A stretch of 64,000 nt of DNA from Pseudomonas capeferrum (GCF_013523055.1 NZ_JAAMQM010000017.1:86966-150965), one strand, 5' to 3'. Shown: positions 42,578-51,391, numbered from the stretch's first letter. Numbers and translations are program-made. Notes: generated from the sequence alone by a model not told the origin.

Positions 42578-43030
42578 ATGGCCGATACATATGAGGGCGG
42601 GTGTCATTGCGGTGCGTTGCGCTACAGGGTGCGAGCGTTATCGGAGGATGTCGCGCACTGTCATTGCTCGATCTGTCGGCGGGTCAGCGGTGGCCTGGTG
42701 ATGACCTGGCTCAGTCTCCCCCTTGACGATTTCCAGTGGCTGGGCGAGGAACCCCGATGCTATGTCGCCCCCACAAGCTGCAAGCGCTATTTCTGCGGCC
42801 GGTGCGGTGCGCATGTGGCGCTGGTTACCACACATAGCCCCGATACCGTGGATATCACCGTGACGACGCTGGACCAGCCGGAGCTGGTCAGGCCGCACAA
42901 GCACATCTGGACGGACAGCCGCTTGCCCTGGCTGCACCTGGACGAGCAACTCCCCAGCGAAGCCGGGGAGTCGATCGCTGCCGGGTCATTCGATGATCAC
43001 GCCGCCGAGGGCCTTGGGCGTATCGAATGA
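42578..43030 (+). CDS. GFA-family zinc protein (glutathione-dependent formaldehyde-activating type)
   Basis: A 150-residue protein with the GFA/CENP-V zinc pattern: CHCG (near residue 10), CHCSICR (about 29-35) and CGRCG (about 73-77). The family includes glutathione/formaldehyde-related enzymes but most members are uncharacterised. ATG 42578 is chosen because AGGAGGT lies eight bases upstream. Its last 45 bases overlap the 3' end of the convergent zinc-ribbon gene. Confidence 0.85.
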   Translation: MADTYEGGCHCGALRYRVRALSEDVAHCHCSICRRVSGGLVMTWLSLPLDDFQWLGEEPRCYVAPTSCKRYFCGRCGAHVALVTTHSPDTVDITVTTLDQPELVRPHKHIWTDSRLPWLHLDEQLPSEAGESIAAGSFDDHAAEGLGRIE

Positions 43031-44071
43031 CGGCTGCTGTCGGCCGCGCAGTTGCTCGGCCTGGCGCAAGATGTTCTGCGCCTGACGGTTGCCGGGATCC
43101 TGGCGCAGCACGGTGTTGGCCAATGCCCGGGCCGCATTGCCGTCGCGGCGTGCCAGGGCGCGGCGCGCCTGGGACAGCTGCTGGCCGACCAGCCCAGGGT
43201 TGAGCGGGGCCGCCGTCGGGCGCGGCGCTGGCCGTGTGAGCGGCGCCTGTTGCACCTGGCGCTGGGCCTGGCGTTGCTGCTCCAGGTACTGTTGTTGCTT
43301 GCGGTTGACCTCGGCTTGGTCACTGAGCAGCTCTTGCAGGGCCTGGGCCTGCTTGGCAGCGACCTGGTCTTGCGCTTTACGCTCACGCTCGGCGACGGCG
43401 CGGGCCTCTCGTTCCTGGCGCGCCTGCTCGTTGGCGGCCTTGCGCGCAGCGGCGCGGTTGGCGGCCGCTGCCACTGCCTGTGCCTTGGTCTCCTGATCCC
43501 GCTGCTGGCGTTCGAGCCCTGCCTGCGCGCGTTGCAGCAGACTGAGGGCGCGTGGGTCCTTGCTATCGGTTCGCAAGGCCCGCTCGGCATTTTCCAGCGC
43601 ACAGTCGAAACGGTTGCTGCGCAGGCAGCCTTGCCCCGCGGCCAGATCGGCCTCGAACTGCTGCAGAGCGTTACGCGCATTCATCTGGTACGCACCATAA
43701 CCCCCGATGGCGGCCAGCACGGCGCCGACCAAGGCGAGCTTGCGTCCGAGACGGCGTGGCCTGGCGGCAACCACGGGTATCGCAGGCGCGGGCTTAGGAG
43801 CAGGCTTGGCGGCGACAATCGCCACTTCAGGCGCCGGCGCCCGTGGCTTGGCGATGGGAGCGGTAGCCGATTGAGCAGCCACGGCAGTCACGACCGGAGC
43901 AGCCCGTGCCACGCTGGCCGCCACCGGCACCTTGCTGGCTGCAGGGGCAGCCAGTACCTGGCTACCGCTGCCGCAGTACGGACAAAATCTAACCGGCCCT
44001 TGCAGTGGCCGGGCGCAAGCGGCATTGGCGCACTCAAGCGGAAACGCCGGTGTCTTGGCGGATGCGGACAT
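42986..44071 (-). CDS. zinc-ribbon / Ala-Pro-rich / transmembrane / coiled-coil protein of the tubulin-like operon
   Basis: A 361-residue protein, not recognised as a named family. An N-terminal zinc ribbon has Cys14, Cys19, Cys30 and Cys33. A long Ala/Pro-rich linker (about 40-105) follows, then RPRRLGRK and a single membrane helix (111-128). The rest has TPR-like helices (about 135-185), a Gln/Ala/Arg-rich coiled coil (about 180-275) and a second TPR-like unit (about 295-345). Positive-inside bias puts the zinc ribbon in the cytoplasm and the coil in the periplasm. Last gene of the operon, 16 bases after the tubulin-like gene. A partner role for the tubulin-like protein is inference. Confidence 0.78.
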   Translation of the reverse strand: MSASAKTPAFPLECANAACARPLQGPVRFCPYCGSGSQVLAAPAASKVPVAASVARAAPVVTAVAAQSATAPIAKPRAPAPEVAIVAAKPAPKPAPAIPVVAARPRRLGRKLALVGAVLAAIGGYGAYQMNARNALQQFEADLAAGQGCLRSNRFDCALENAERALRTDSKDPRALSLLQRAQAGLERQQRDQETKAQAVAAAANRAAARKAANEQARQEREARAVAERERKAQDQVAAKQAQALQELLSDQAEVNRKQQQYLEQQRQAQRQVQQAPLTRPAPRPTAAPLNPGLVGQQLSQARRALARRDGNAARALANTVLRQDPGNRQAQNILRQAEQLRGRQQPSFDTPKALGGVIIE

Positions 44072-44087
44072 CGTTGGCGATCCTCGC

Positions 44088-47000
44088 TCAGGTCAACGGC
44101 GGCGGCGCCACGGAGGCAACCGGTGGTGGTGTGCCAGCTACCGGCAAGGCCGGGGCGAACAGCGCGGTCAGCTCGACGATCTGCCCGGCAGGGAGCCAGG
44201 CGGTCATGCCTTCGCGCCACAGCATGCTGTCCCGATTGATCTGGTTGCCCTGAGCGAACTGCTGCAGCTGAGCATAGGTGTAGGGTCCGTAATTGGTGCC
44301 CGCCACGTTCAGGTGATAGTTGTGTTGGGGCACCGCTACGGCAGGGGGTGCCATGCCGGGCATGGGTGGCGGCGGTGGCGCCATGCCCGGTGCCGGGGTA
44401 GCGAAGCCTGGTGTCACTGCGGCAGCGGGCTGGAACAGCGTTTCGACCCAGGCGCTGTCGAAGAATGCCTTGCGCAGGGTGCGCTTCTCGCTGTGATCGT
44501 CGTGGACTTCGTCCCGATAGACATCGGCACGTGAACCGGCGACAGGCTCGGCAAACTGCTCGAGCAACGTGCGTGCCTGCTGGACCAGGCGCTCGGCCTG
44601 ATCGGGGGCCTGGCGAACAAGGCGATTGTCGTATTCGTTTCGCAGCAGCTCGGCGATCTTGTTCGGAAAGGTGTGGTAGAGAGATGAGACACCGTTCTCG
44701 TCATGGCGCATCTGTGGCTTGTAGGTTCCACGGCGCATGTCATCGAACAACGCGACCATGGCGGCCAGTTGCTGTGGCGTACGCAACTGCTCGTAGCGCT
44801 TGCGCAACTGGTCCTCGATGTCCTTGCGTTGCAACTGGTGTAGGCCGTTCTGGCGAATCGCGAATTCGTCACCGATGGTGAAGTAGTCCTGGTCGATCAT
44901 GAATTCGTAGCGTTCGCCCTGGGTACGCCGTACCACGCCGAGGGCGATAGCGTGCAGGTAGAGCTTGAAGTCTTCCGCGAACTGGCGGTACTGCTCCTGG
45001 GTGAACTGGATCGGCTGGACGAACTGGCTGATGCGCTTGTGGCTGTGCAGCGGGATGGTCGTGCTTTCCTTGCGGTAGCTGGCCAGGTAGGTCGGCAGCG
45101 GCGTCAGTGCAGGCAAGGGGAAGCCGCTCAGCTCGGTGAAGCAGATCAGCTTGCCTGGGGTACCCGATTCGACGAACTGGATCTGCCCCGCGTTCAGACC
45201 GGTGCCTTGCGGCAGGCACTGCGCTAGCATCGGGCCGTAGGTGCGCTTGAATTCGGCGGCATCGTTGACCCCTACCAGGCAGGTGTAACGGTCCTTGGCG
45301 ATGCCGAAGCCACCGTTGAGGTTCAACGGCGCCCATGGCATGGCGCGTTGCAGCAGCTGGCGGAACTTGTCGCGCTGCTCGTCCGGGGTCAGTGCTGCCA
45401 GCGCGCTCATCAGTGGGTCGGCCCCCTGAGGCTGGCGCGGCAATTGCTGGACGGCCTTGTTGCGCAATTTGCAAAGCAGCTCTTCCTGCCCCTCCTCGTC
45501 CTGCAACTTGGCAAACAGGGTCTTGGAACCGCCGAAGTCCTTGAAGGCCTCCTTGGCCCATTCGCGTACCTGCAGGGTATCGACGGCCTGTTCCTCACCG
45601 CTCTGGACCTGGGCCAGGGGAATCAGCGTGGCATGCTTTTCCTTGATGCTGGCGTCGATCTTGCTGATATCACCCTCGATCCGGCGCAGCAACTGGTCGA
45701 CCGCATGGCGCCCGTCCTGCAGGCGTCCGACGAAACCGTTCCATACGGCGCGGCCACCCTGATCGACCGATTCCTTGCGGCCCAGCCATTCGGAGACATC
45801 GCGCAGCAACTGGGCGGCCTCGCGCGAGGCTACGAAGCGTACGTAGAACAGCAGGCTGTCGCGCAGCGTGTCCTTGACCTGCGACAGGACGGTGTCGGCC
45901 TGCTTGTCCTTGCCGCTCAGGCGCGCCATCAGGCCGCCGCCGGTGGTTTCCTTCAGTCGCTCGAACTCACGCGCCAGCTCGGCGGACTCCAGCTTCTCGG
46001 CCAGTTCCTTGAAGCGCGCGGCGTTCTTCTCCAGCGCGGGAATGATGCCGCTGCTTTCGTTCTCCAACCGGTCCTTGAGCATTTCGACCAGCGCAAGGGT
46101 GTAGTCCAGGCCACCGCGTTCGTCATCGTCCAGGCGGCGGAAAAGTTTTTCCGGCAGGGCGCCCTCGCGGACCAGCTCGGCCAGGCGACGTACGCGATTT
46201 TCGCGAATACGCACTTCGTGATTGCGTTCGGCGCTGTCGACGCTGCCGCCCTTGGTATCGCGCTCCAGTTGCCGCTGGATCTCGCGCACGTGGGTCAGCC
46301 ACTGGTCCTTGTCCGCACCACTGCTCTGCAGGCGTTCGAACAGTGCTTCGACCTTCTGTTCGATCTGCGCGGTGACGCTGTTGTCGCCCTCGACCAGTAG
46401 CAGGTCGTCGGCCAGTTGGTAGTGAGTGAACTCGCCGGTGGCCAAGGTCAGTTCGACCCGGGACAGGAACTCCGGCATATCGGTGAAGGTACGGGGGGTG
46501 ACGTTGAGCTGTTCCTTGAGGAAGTCGTCACGCTCGCGATCGGTCGGTCGATTGTCGTTCAGCGCGCTGTTGGCGATGCCGAAGAACGCCTTGAGCATAT
46601 GTTGCACCTGGCGGCTCAGGTGCACGTTGCGGCGTGCATCGATCTGCGTGTCGAGCACGGCCTGTCCGACCGACGAATACGAACAGGGGAAGCGCAATTC
46701 CGTGTCGTCACCGTAGTCCTGTGGCAGGCGCACGGTGTAAGAACGGATCTTGTGCTGGTTCTGGTTGACCGCGATCGAGCGCTTCTTGTTGGCGAAATCC
46801 TGGGAGGTGAAATCAGTGAACAACACGTCCGAAAGCATCTCGTAGACGTCTTCCTGCTCGCTGGTCTTGGCCTGGGCGACGTTGCTGTTGTCGATGATGT
46901 AGACATCGTCGTAGGGACGGTTGTCGATGAACAGATTGTCGCTGGCATCCCAGTGGCGAACCAGGCGGTTACCGCGCATGGCGGTCTCCAGCTCCATCAA

Positions 47001-47771
47001 GGCCGCGTAGCCGTTGGCCTGTACCCGCTCGGTGTTGTAGGCATGGAAGCCACCGGGCAAGACGAAGAACAGGTCGACCTTGCCGGCGATGTTGTGCTCC
47101 TTGAGGATCGCCTTGGCCAGGTAGCCCATGTCGAGGAAGGAGCCGGAACCGGTACCGCCCGCCGCGGAGCCCGTGATGACGATGCGGATCTTGCCTGGGT
47201 CGATTTCCAGGCCCAGCTTCTTCAGCTTGTCGGCATGTCCGCCAATGTTGCTCAACAGTCTTCCGACCTTGTCGCGCAGCTTGTCGCGGATCACTGGATA
47301 CTTGTCGAAGAAGTACAGGCGCGACAGCGCGCGGATCTGCCCGGCACCCTTGGAGGGGTCGATGCCCAGCGCGCGGATCTTGTCCGGGGTCAGCGGGAAC
47401 CACTCGGCCACTTCGCGATGACGGTTGAGTTCGTCCATCGAGTGGGTGTACTTGCTCAGGTTGAGCGACTCGATGATCTTCTCTTCGGAGGTGAAGGCGA
47501 CCTGCTCGGCCAGTACGTCGGTCTTGGTCGACTTGCCGTCCTGGGTCACTTCGCCAGCATCCAGGTCGAAGTTGATGAACTGCACCAGCGGGAAGTCAGC
47601 GATCTGCTGCACTTGGCTGTTACCGCCCCAGATGGCATTGAGAATGCGCCGGCGCAGGCGAATGCTGATCTTCATCCCTGTCCCGCCGAGGGCGATGAAC
47701 AGTGTCGGATGGATCTTTTCGCTGACCGCGTTCGGGGCCACCGGGGCGGCAGCTTGTACTTGCTCGTTCAT
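44088..47771 (-). CDS. large tubulin-like GTPase-fold protein with C-terminal GYF_2 domain
   Basis: A 1227-residue cytoplasmic protein. It has an N-terminal tubulin/FtsZ-like nucleotide domain: a glycine loop LGGTGMK (residues 28-34) and the tubulin signature AGGTGSG (204-210) in VITGSAAGGTGSGSFLD. It fits the Pfam 'Tubulin-like' (Tubulin_2) family. The middle (about 380-1110) is long and helical with many charged residues. A Pro/Met-rich linker (about 1115-1150) leads to a GYF_2-type domain (about 1151-1205, with NYGPYTYAQLQQFA and WREGMTAWLP) and a PPP-containing tail. ATG 47771 has GGAG upstream. GTP binding is likely by motif; polymerisation is unknown. Confidence 0.88.
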   Translation of the reverse strand: MNEQVQAAAPVAPNAVSEKIHPTLFIALGGTGMKISIRLRRRILNAIWGGNSQVQQIADFPLVQFINFDLDAGEVTQDGKSTKTDVLAEQVAFTSEEKIIESLNLSKYTHSMDELNRHREVAEWFPLTPDKIRALGIDPSKGAGQIRALSRLYFFDKYPVIRDKLRDKVGRLLSNIGGHADKLKKLGLEIDPGKIRIVITGSAAGGTGSGSFLDMGYLAKAILKEHNIAGKVDLFFVLPGGFHAYNTERVQANGYAALMELETAMRGNRLVRHWDASDNLFIDNRPYDDVYIIDNSNVAQAKTSEQEDVYEMLSDVLFTDFTSQDFANKKRSIAVNQNQHKIRSYTVRLPQDYGDDTELRFPCSYSSVGQAVLDTQIDARRNVHLSRQVQHMLKAFFGIANSALNDNRPTDRERDDFLKEQLNVTPRTFTDMPEFLSRVELTLATGEFTHYQLADDLLLVEGDNSVTAQIEQKVEALFERLQSSGADKDQWLTHVREIQRQLERDTKGGSVDSAERNHEVRIRENRVRRLAELVREGALPEKLFRRLDDDERGGLDYTLALVEMLKDRLENESSGIIPALEKNAARFKELAEKLESAELAREFERLKETTGGGLMARLSGKDKQADTVLSQVKDTLRDSLLFYVRFVASREAAQLLRDVSEWLGRKESVDQGGRAVWNGFVGRLQDGRHAVDQLLRRIEGDISKIDASIKEKHATLIPLAQVQSGEEQAVDTLQVREWAKEAFKDFGGSKTLFAKLQDEEGQEELLCKLRNKAVQQLPRQPQGADPLMSALAALTPDEQRDKFRQLLQRAMPWAPLNLNGGFGIAKDRYTCLVGVNDAAEFKRTYGPMLAQCLPQGTGLNAGQIQFVESGTPGKLICFTELSGFPLPALTPLPTYLASYRKESTTIPLHSHKRISQFVQPIQFTQEQYRQFAEDFKLYLHAIALGVVRRTQGERYEFMIDQDYFTIGDEFAIRQNGLHQLQRKDIEDQLRKRYEQLRTPQQLAAMVALFDDMRRGTYKPQMRHDENGVSSLYHTFPNKIAELLRNEYDNRLVRQAPDQAERLVQQARTLLEQFAEPVAGSRADVYRDEVHDDHSEKRTLRKAFFDSAWVETLFQPAAAVTPGFATPAPGMAPPPPPMPGMAPPAVAVPQHNYHLNVAGTNYGPYTYAQLQQFAQGNQINRDSMLWREGMTAWLPAGQIVELTALFAPALPVAGTPPPVASVAPPPLT

Positions 47772-47785
47772 CGTGAAACTCCATG

Positions 47786-47860
47786 AGCCCTGGCAGGGCT
47801 GGCCGACTCGGGTCGGCATGCTGATCCGTACATCAGGTAAAAGCGGCCGGGATGCCGGCC
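47786..47860 (-). other. four-hairpin intercistronic region before the tubulin-like gene
   Basis: Four perfect stems occur in succession: GGCCGG/CCGGCC (47845-47860, followed on the minus strand by GCTTTTAC), CTGAT/ATCAG (47821-47836), GCCGAC/GTCGGC (47802-47817) and AGCCCT/AGGGCT (47786-47800). They fill most of the 108-base gap inside the operon. Confidence 0.6.
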
Positions 47861-47879
47861 TTGGGACATGCCGCGGGTT

Positions 47880-48278
47880 CTAGCGTTTGGCCGAGAAGGT
47901 CATCAGCCAGGCAACCAGCGAAAGCGCGCCTACACCCATCAGCGGGCCCAGGTACAGCGGCGTGAGAAACTGACCGGAGTTGATCACCGCCAGCACGGCC
48001 ATGGCCGAGACCATCAACAGACCCAGGAACAGGAACCAGCCGGAGGCGTTGGCGCGGCTGGGCGCCACGCGTTCGCGCACGCGCCAGTTGGCATAGGCGT
48101 TCTTGATCACGAAGAACACCAGGGCCAGGACCACCAGCACGGCGACGCCGATCATGGCGTCGCGGCTATCGACCTTCTTGGGGCCCAGGTCGAGCATCGA
48201 CGCGGGCGCGCTCAAGGTATTGGCGGTGACGGGCGCTTGGTTTTCTACAGGGGCCGGCAGAGAGCTGGTTTGAGCCAT
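47880..48278 (-). CDS. small three-helix membrane protein of the tubulin-like operon
   Basis: A 132-residue protein, unrecognised. A polar 38-residue N-terminus is followed by three predicted membrane helices (about 42-60, 80-98 and 104-126) and a basic end (SAKR). No cysteines or catalytic motifs. It starts 27 bases after the vWA-like gene and is separated from the tubulin-like gene by a hairpin-rich 108-base gap. It may anchor the system in the inner membrane; that is inference. Confidence 0.75.
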   Translation of the reverse strand: MAQTSSLPAPVENQAPVTANTLSAPASMLDLGPKKVDSRDAMIGVAVLVVLALVFFVIKNAYANWRVRERVAPSRANASGWFLFLGLLMVSAMAVLAVINSGQFLTPLYLGPLMGVGALSLVAWLMTFSAKR

Positions 48279-48305
48279 TTCGAATTTTCCAGGACGTTGC
48301 GAAAG

Positions 48306-49781
48306 TTATTTGAGGCGGACGGCGGTATCGCCGGAGAGCTTTTCCAGACGGGCACCGAACAGGCCCCGCTTGACCGTGGCGACCTTGTTCTGCCGGTCGT
48401 CGTAGACGCTGGCACTGGCGAAGGGCTTGAGCGGGTACTGTCGCGCCACGCCTTCGATCAGCACCGTCACCGACTTCTTGCCGGCCAGCAGCGCCATCGC
48501 CACCAGGGCGCCTATCACGGCCAGCACCAGCAGCGCGAGAAGGAGCATGACCGGGCCGATCGGGTAGTTGACCTGCAGCACGATGGGCAGACGCGTCGCC
48601 GATGACGTGGCTTCACTGGACGGGATGAACACATCTGGCAGTGCATCGTTGGGGAAGAGTTCGTTCATGCGCTCGATGAATTGCTGCGAAATGCGCAATT
48701 GCTGGTCGTCGAGGCGTACTTCGATGGCGCCGGCGCGCTGATAGCCGCTGGACAGCAGCACCTCCCGGGACCACTGCGACGGCAATGGCGGCAACTGCAG
48801 GCTGATGCTCAGCTCATCGGAGCGCGCGCCGGGCTCCAGGTCGTTCAGGCTATCCATGGAAATCGACGATTGCAGTACCTCGCCAGGGACATCCAGGTGC
48901 AACGCTACCTTTGCGGAGTGGATCTGGTAGGGGTTGAACTGATTCTCGATGCGACCCACGACTACAGCGGTCTTCGGCGAGCTGTCGACGTCGATGTCGA
49001 GCACCAGGGTCTGCTGGTCCGGGGCCAGTTGGGCGCTGACGTCCGGAGTATCCTTGACGCCGGTGGGAATGAAGCGCACGGCTGCCTGGGTCAGGGGTTT
49101 GAGGCGTACCCGGTCATCCTGGAGCAGGGTGGCCAGCGCGGGCTGGGCGAGGACCTGCTCCAGGGCGACTCCGGCTTTCTCGCCGTATGCCAGGGCATAG
49201 ATCATCAGGCCATTGGCGCTGAAATTGCGACTGCGGACCTGCATCTTCTGCGGGAAAGCGGCGATCCGGCTGATCACGTCTTCCTTGTGCAGCAGGTCAT
49301 AGAACTCGCGGTTCCTGACGCGCGTCTCGCTGCTGTTGTTGGGACTGTTCTTGTTGTTGGTGACGATCCAGATAATGCCTTCGCGGCCCTCCAGGCCAGT
49401 CTGGATGGCGGCCAGCAAGGCTTCCTTGAAGTCGGTGTCGGCATAGACTCCGCTGGCCTTGCGCGCCAGTTGCAAAGCCAGGACGCTTTCGCCGAGCTTG
49501 GCGTGGGTACCCGGCCCGCGGTAGGTCCACTGCGGGGAAGGATGGGCGTTGTCAGCCTGGTTGAAGGCGCCGATGACTACTTCGCCATTGCCCGCGGCGG
49601 TGGCTGCCAACTGGGTGACCAAGGGCTTGAAGCTCGAATCGGGATCGAGGTAGAAGGGCTCCATCCAACCGGAGTTCTGCACCAGGAAGACCTGACGCAG
49701 GGTATCGGCCTTGACGCCGGCACAGGCAAGGCCCAAAGCCAAGAGCGCGGCGCGCAACATGAAGCGGGTCAGACGTTCCAT
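48306..49781 (-). CDS. vWA-like exported protein with C-terminal membrane anchor (tubulin-like operon)
   Basis: A 491-residue protein. The signal peptide ends around VKA/DTLR. The first half resembles a von Willebrand A fold (VFLVQNSGWMEPF at the first strand, GIIWIVTNNKN later), but the DxSxS metal site reads QNSGW, so it is degenerate. A beta-rich middle follows, then a membrane helix (about 413-437) and a ~55-residue cytoplasmic tail. ATG 49781 overlaps the preceding gene by 13 bases. Probably the periplasmic sensor or adhesion part of the operon; function unproven. Confidence 0.75.
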   Translation of the reverse strand: MERLTRFMLRAALLALGLACAGVKADTLRQVFLVQNSGWMEPFYLDPDSSFKPLVTQLAATAAGNGEVVIGAFNQADNAHPSPQWTYRGPGTHAKLGESVLALQLARKASGVYADTDFKEALLAAIQTGLEGREGIIWIVTNNKNSPNNSSETRVRNREFYDLLHKEDVISRIAAFPQKMQVRSRNFSANGLMIYALAYGEKAGVALEQVLAQPALATLLQDDRVRLKPLTQAAVRFIPTGVKDTPDVSAQLAPDQQTLVLDIDVDSSPKTAVVVGRIENQFNPYQIHSAKVALHLDVPGEVLQSSISMDSLNDLEPGARSDELSISLQLPPLPSQWSREVLLSSGYQRAGAIEVRLDDQQLRISQQFIERMNELFPNDALPDVFIPSSEATSSATRLPIVLQVNYPIGPVMLLLALLVLAVIGALVAMALLAGKKSVTVLIEGVARQYPLKPFASASVYDDRQNKVATVKRGLFGARLEKLSGDTAVRLK

Positions 49782-51214
49782 CGGTAGAGCGCTCCAGACG
49801 AGTCGATGTACAGCCACAGGGCGTTGTCGAAGAAGAACCATTGCGCATTCCAGGGCTGCGCGACCTTGAGGAACAAGGCCAGCGGGGGCTCGCCGATGCG
49901 TTCCAGGCGGTATTCGGAGTCGATGGGCTGATCCTGCTCGAAGAGCTTCTGCAGACCTGATGTCTCCTTCACGTAGAACGACAACAGGCACTGGGCATCG
50001 CTGAATTCGATGAAGGGATAGATCACATCGCGGGTGGCCGGATTGGTGTACTCATCGTTCTCGGCCCAAGGTGCTTCCAGGCGGGCTTTGAACTTGAAGC
50101 TCAGGTGGCCGGTACCCAGGCGCGACCCGCGGACTTCCTTGCGCTCGTCCGAGTCCAGACGCAGGCAGTACTGGCCCTGTTCATCGAACAGCTGCTGCCA
50201 GGTGCCGTAGCCGTCGACGAAGGGTGGACCATATTCGGGTTGTGCTCTGGCGCCTTGAGGCCAACGCAGCCATTGTGCTTCCACCTGCTCGCCGATCTTG
50301 ACACTGAGGTAGCCGTGCTCGCCGATCCATAGCAGGCGACGCGAGGATGGCTGCGACAGGGGCGCCGACAGGCCGATCAAGGTCGGGTCGGCGCCAGTGA
50401 TCGGGTGCTCCAGCCAACCATCGGCGGTACGTTCGACCAGGCACAAGTGCCCGCCCGGCAGGCGCTGCGGGACCAACAGGCGGTCTTCCAAGGTGCCGGG
50501 CGCGGCCAGGGCCTGGCCCAGGCAGCGTTCCAGGCGATAGCGGCCACGCAGTGGATCGACACTGATCTCACAGGCGCCCTCTTCGCCCGCCAGGATCAGG
50601 TGTTGCCGTTCGCCGACGTTGCGCAAGGCCACGCCCCAGGCCCAGGATGGCAGGCTGGAACGTCCGATCGGCGCAGCGTCGGGCAACAGGGTGCGCCACT
50701 GTTCAGCGCGTGACTGCCAGAGGAACAAACCTCCTTCGCGGTCCAGCGCGAACAAGGCCTGACGATGGCCTCCCAGGTTGGCGACCATGAAGCTCAAGCC
50801 GTTCTTGCGAGGCGCGGCGATCGGGGTAGCGTGGTCGTTGAGGTTGCGCTGGGCACTGGTACCGATCCGGTCCAGCAGCGAGGCAAGAATGTGCTGGGCG
50901 GCATCGAAACCGCAGCTGCTCTCTATCACGCGGCGTCCTGTACCGTTGCCGTAAGGAGGAAGCCAACGGCAACGGGCGTCATAGGCTACAGGCGGCAGGA
51001 GCTTGCCGGTACGCGGGCAGTGGCTGAAGGCAGCGGGCAGGAAACCCTTGCCGTCCGGTGCCGGTCGGGCGCCGGCCAAGAAGTCCAGGTCGAGGGAGTC
51101 GGCGACAGTCTGGCCGTTCATTTCCCTCAGGTTGAAAATGCCTTGCGCATTCTGTACCCAGTGTTGACCGTCCACTGTCCACTCGTACTCGCGGTCGTCA
51201 CCGACAACGTCCAT
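49769..51214 (-). CDS. soluble predicted beta-propeller protein, first gene of the tubulin-like operon
   Basis: A 481-residue protein without signal peptide or membrane helix. It is rich in Trp/Gly-containing strand pairs (ALFALDREGGLFLWQSRAEQW, LCLVERTADGWLEHP, RRLLWIGEHGYLSVK), suggesting a beta-propeller. The N-terminus has two separated cysteines (SHCPRTGK and ARCRW), a possible half metal site. No recognised family. AGGGTGG precedes ATG 51214. It is coupled by overlap to the vWA-like gene and likely cytoplasmic. Confidence 0.72.
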   Translation of the reverse strand: MDVVGDDREYEWTVDGQHWVQNAQGIFNLREMNGQTVADSLDLDFLAGARPAPDGKGFLPAAFSHCPRTGKLLPPVAYDARCRWLPPYGNGTGRRVIESSCGFDAAQHILASLLDRIGTSAQRNLNDHATPIAAPRKNGLSFMVANLGGHRQALFALDREGGLFLWQSRAEQWRTLLPDAAPIGRSSLPSWAWGVALRNVGERQHLILAGEEGACEISVDPLRGRYRLERCLGQALAAPGTLEDRLLVPQRLPGGHLCLVERTADGWLEHPITGADPTLIGLSAPLSQPSSRRLLWIGEHGYLSVKIGEQVEAQWLRWPQGARAQPEYGPPFVDGYGTWQQLFDEQGQYCLRLDSDERKEVRGSRLGTGHLSFKFKARLEAPWAENDEYTNPATRDVIYPFIEFSDAQCLLSFYVKETSGLQKLFEQDQPIDSEYRLERIGEPPLALFLKVAQPWNAQWFFFDNALWLYIDSSGALYRWNV

Positions 51215-51324
51215 TCAATCCACCCTGCCAGCAGTCGTCCATGTACGGCCATGCCTGGCGAAATGCAGACCGACACGTCGAGAGAAAAGGTTGTGGCGCG
51301 GCCTTCCTAGCAGGGCAGCCGGCC

Positions 51325-51349
51325 AAATGGCATCAAAGTGCCATTTTTA
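51325..51349. other. inverted repeat between the DUF4105 gene and the tubulin-like operon
   Basis: AAATGGCA-TCAAAG-TGCCATTT, perfect 8-bp stem. It could end the DUF4105 transcript or be an operator for the five-gene operon. T-tract only on the plus strand. Confidence 0.4.
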
Positions 51350-51391
51350 GGGGCGAAATAGTGGCATAGGCAGTTTCAATGTCAACCATGT

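Noticed and set aside
44088..47771. Calling the tubulin-like protein FtsZ
   Set aside because: It is three times too long, lacks FtsZ C-terminal features and is not in the dcw cluster; only the glycine motifs are shared.
46416..47786. 456-codon plus-strand frame inside the tubulin-like gene
   Set aside because: Antisense shadow; the minus-strand frame has tubulin motifs and a ribosome site.
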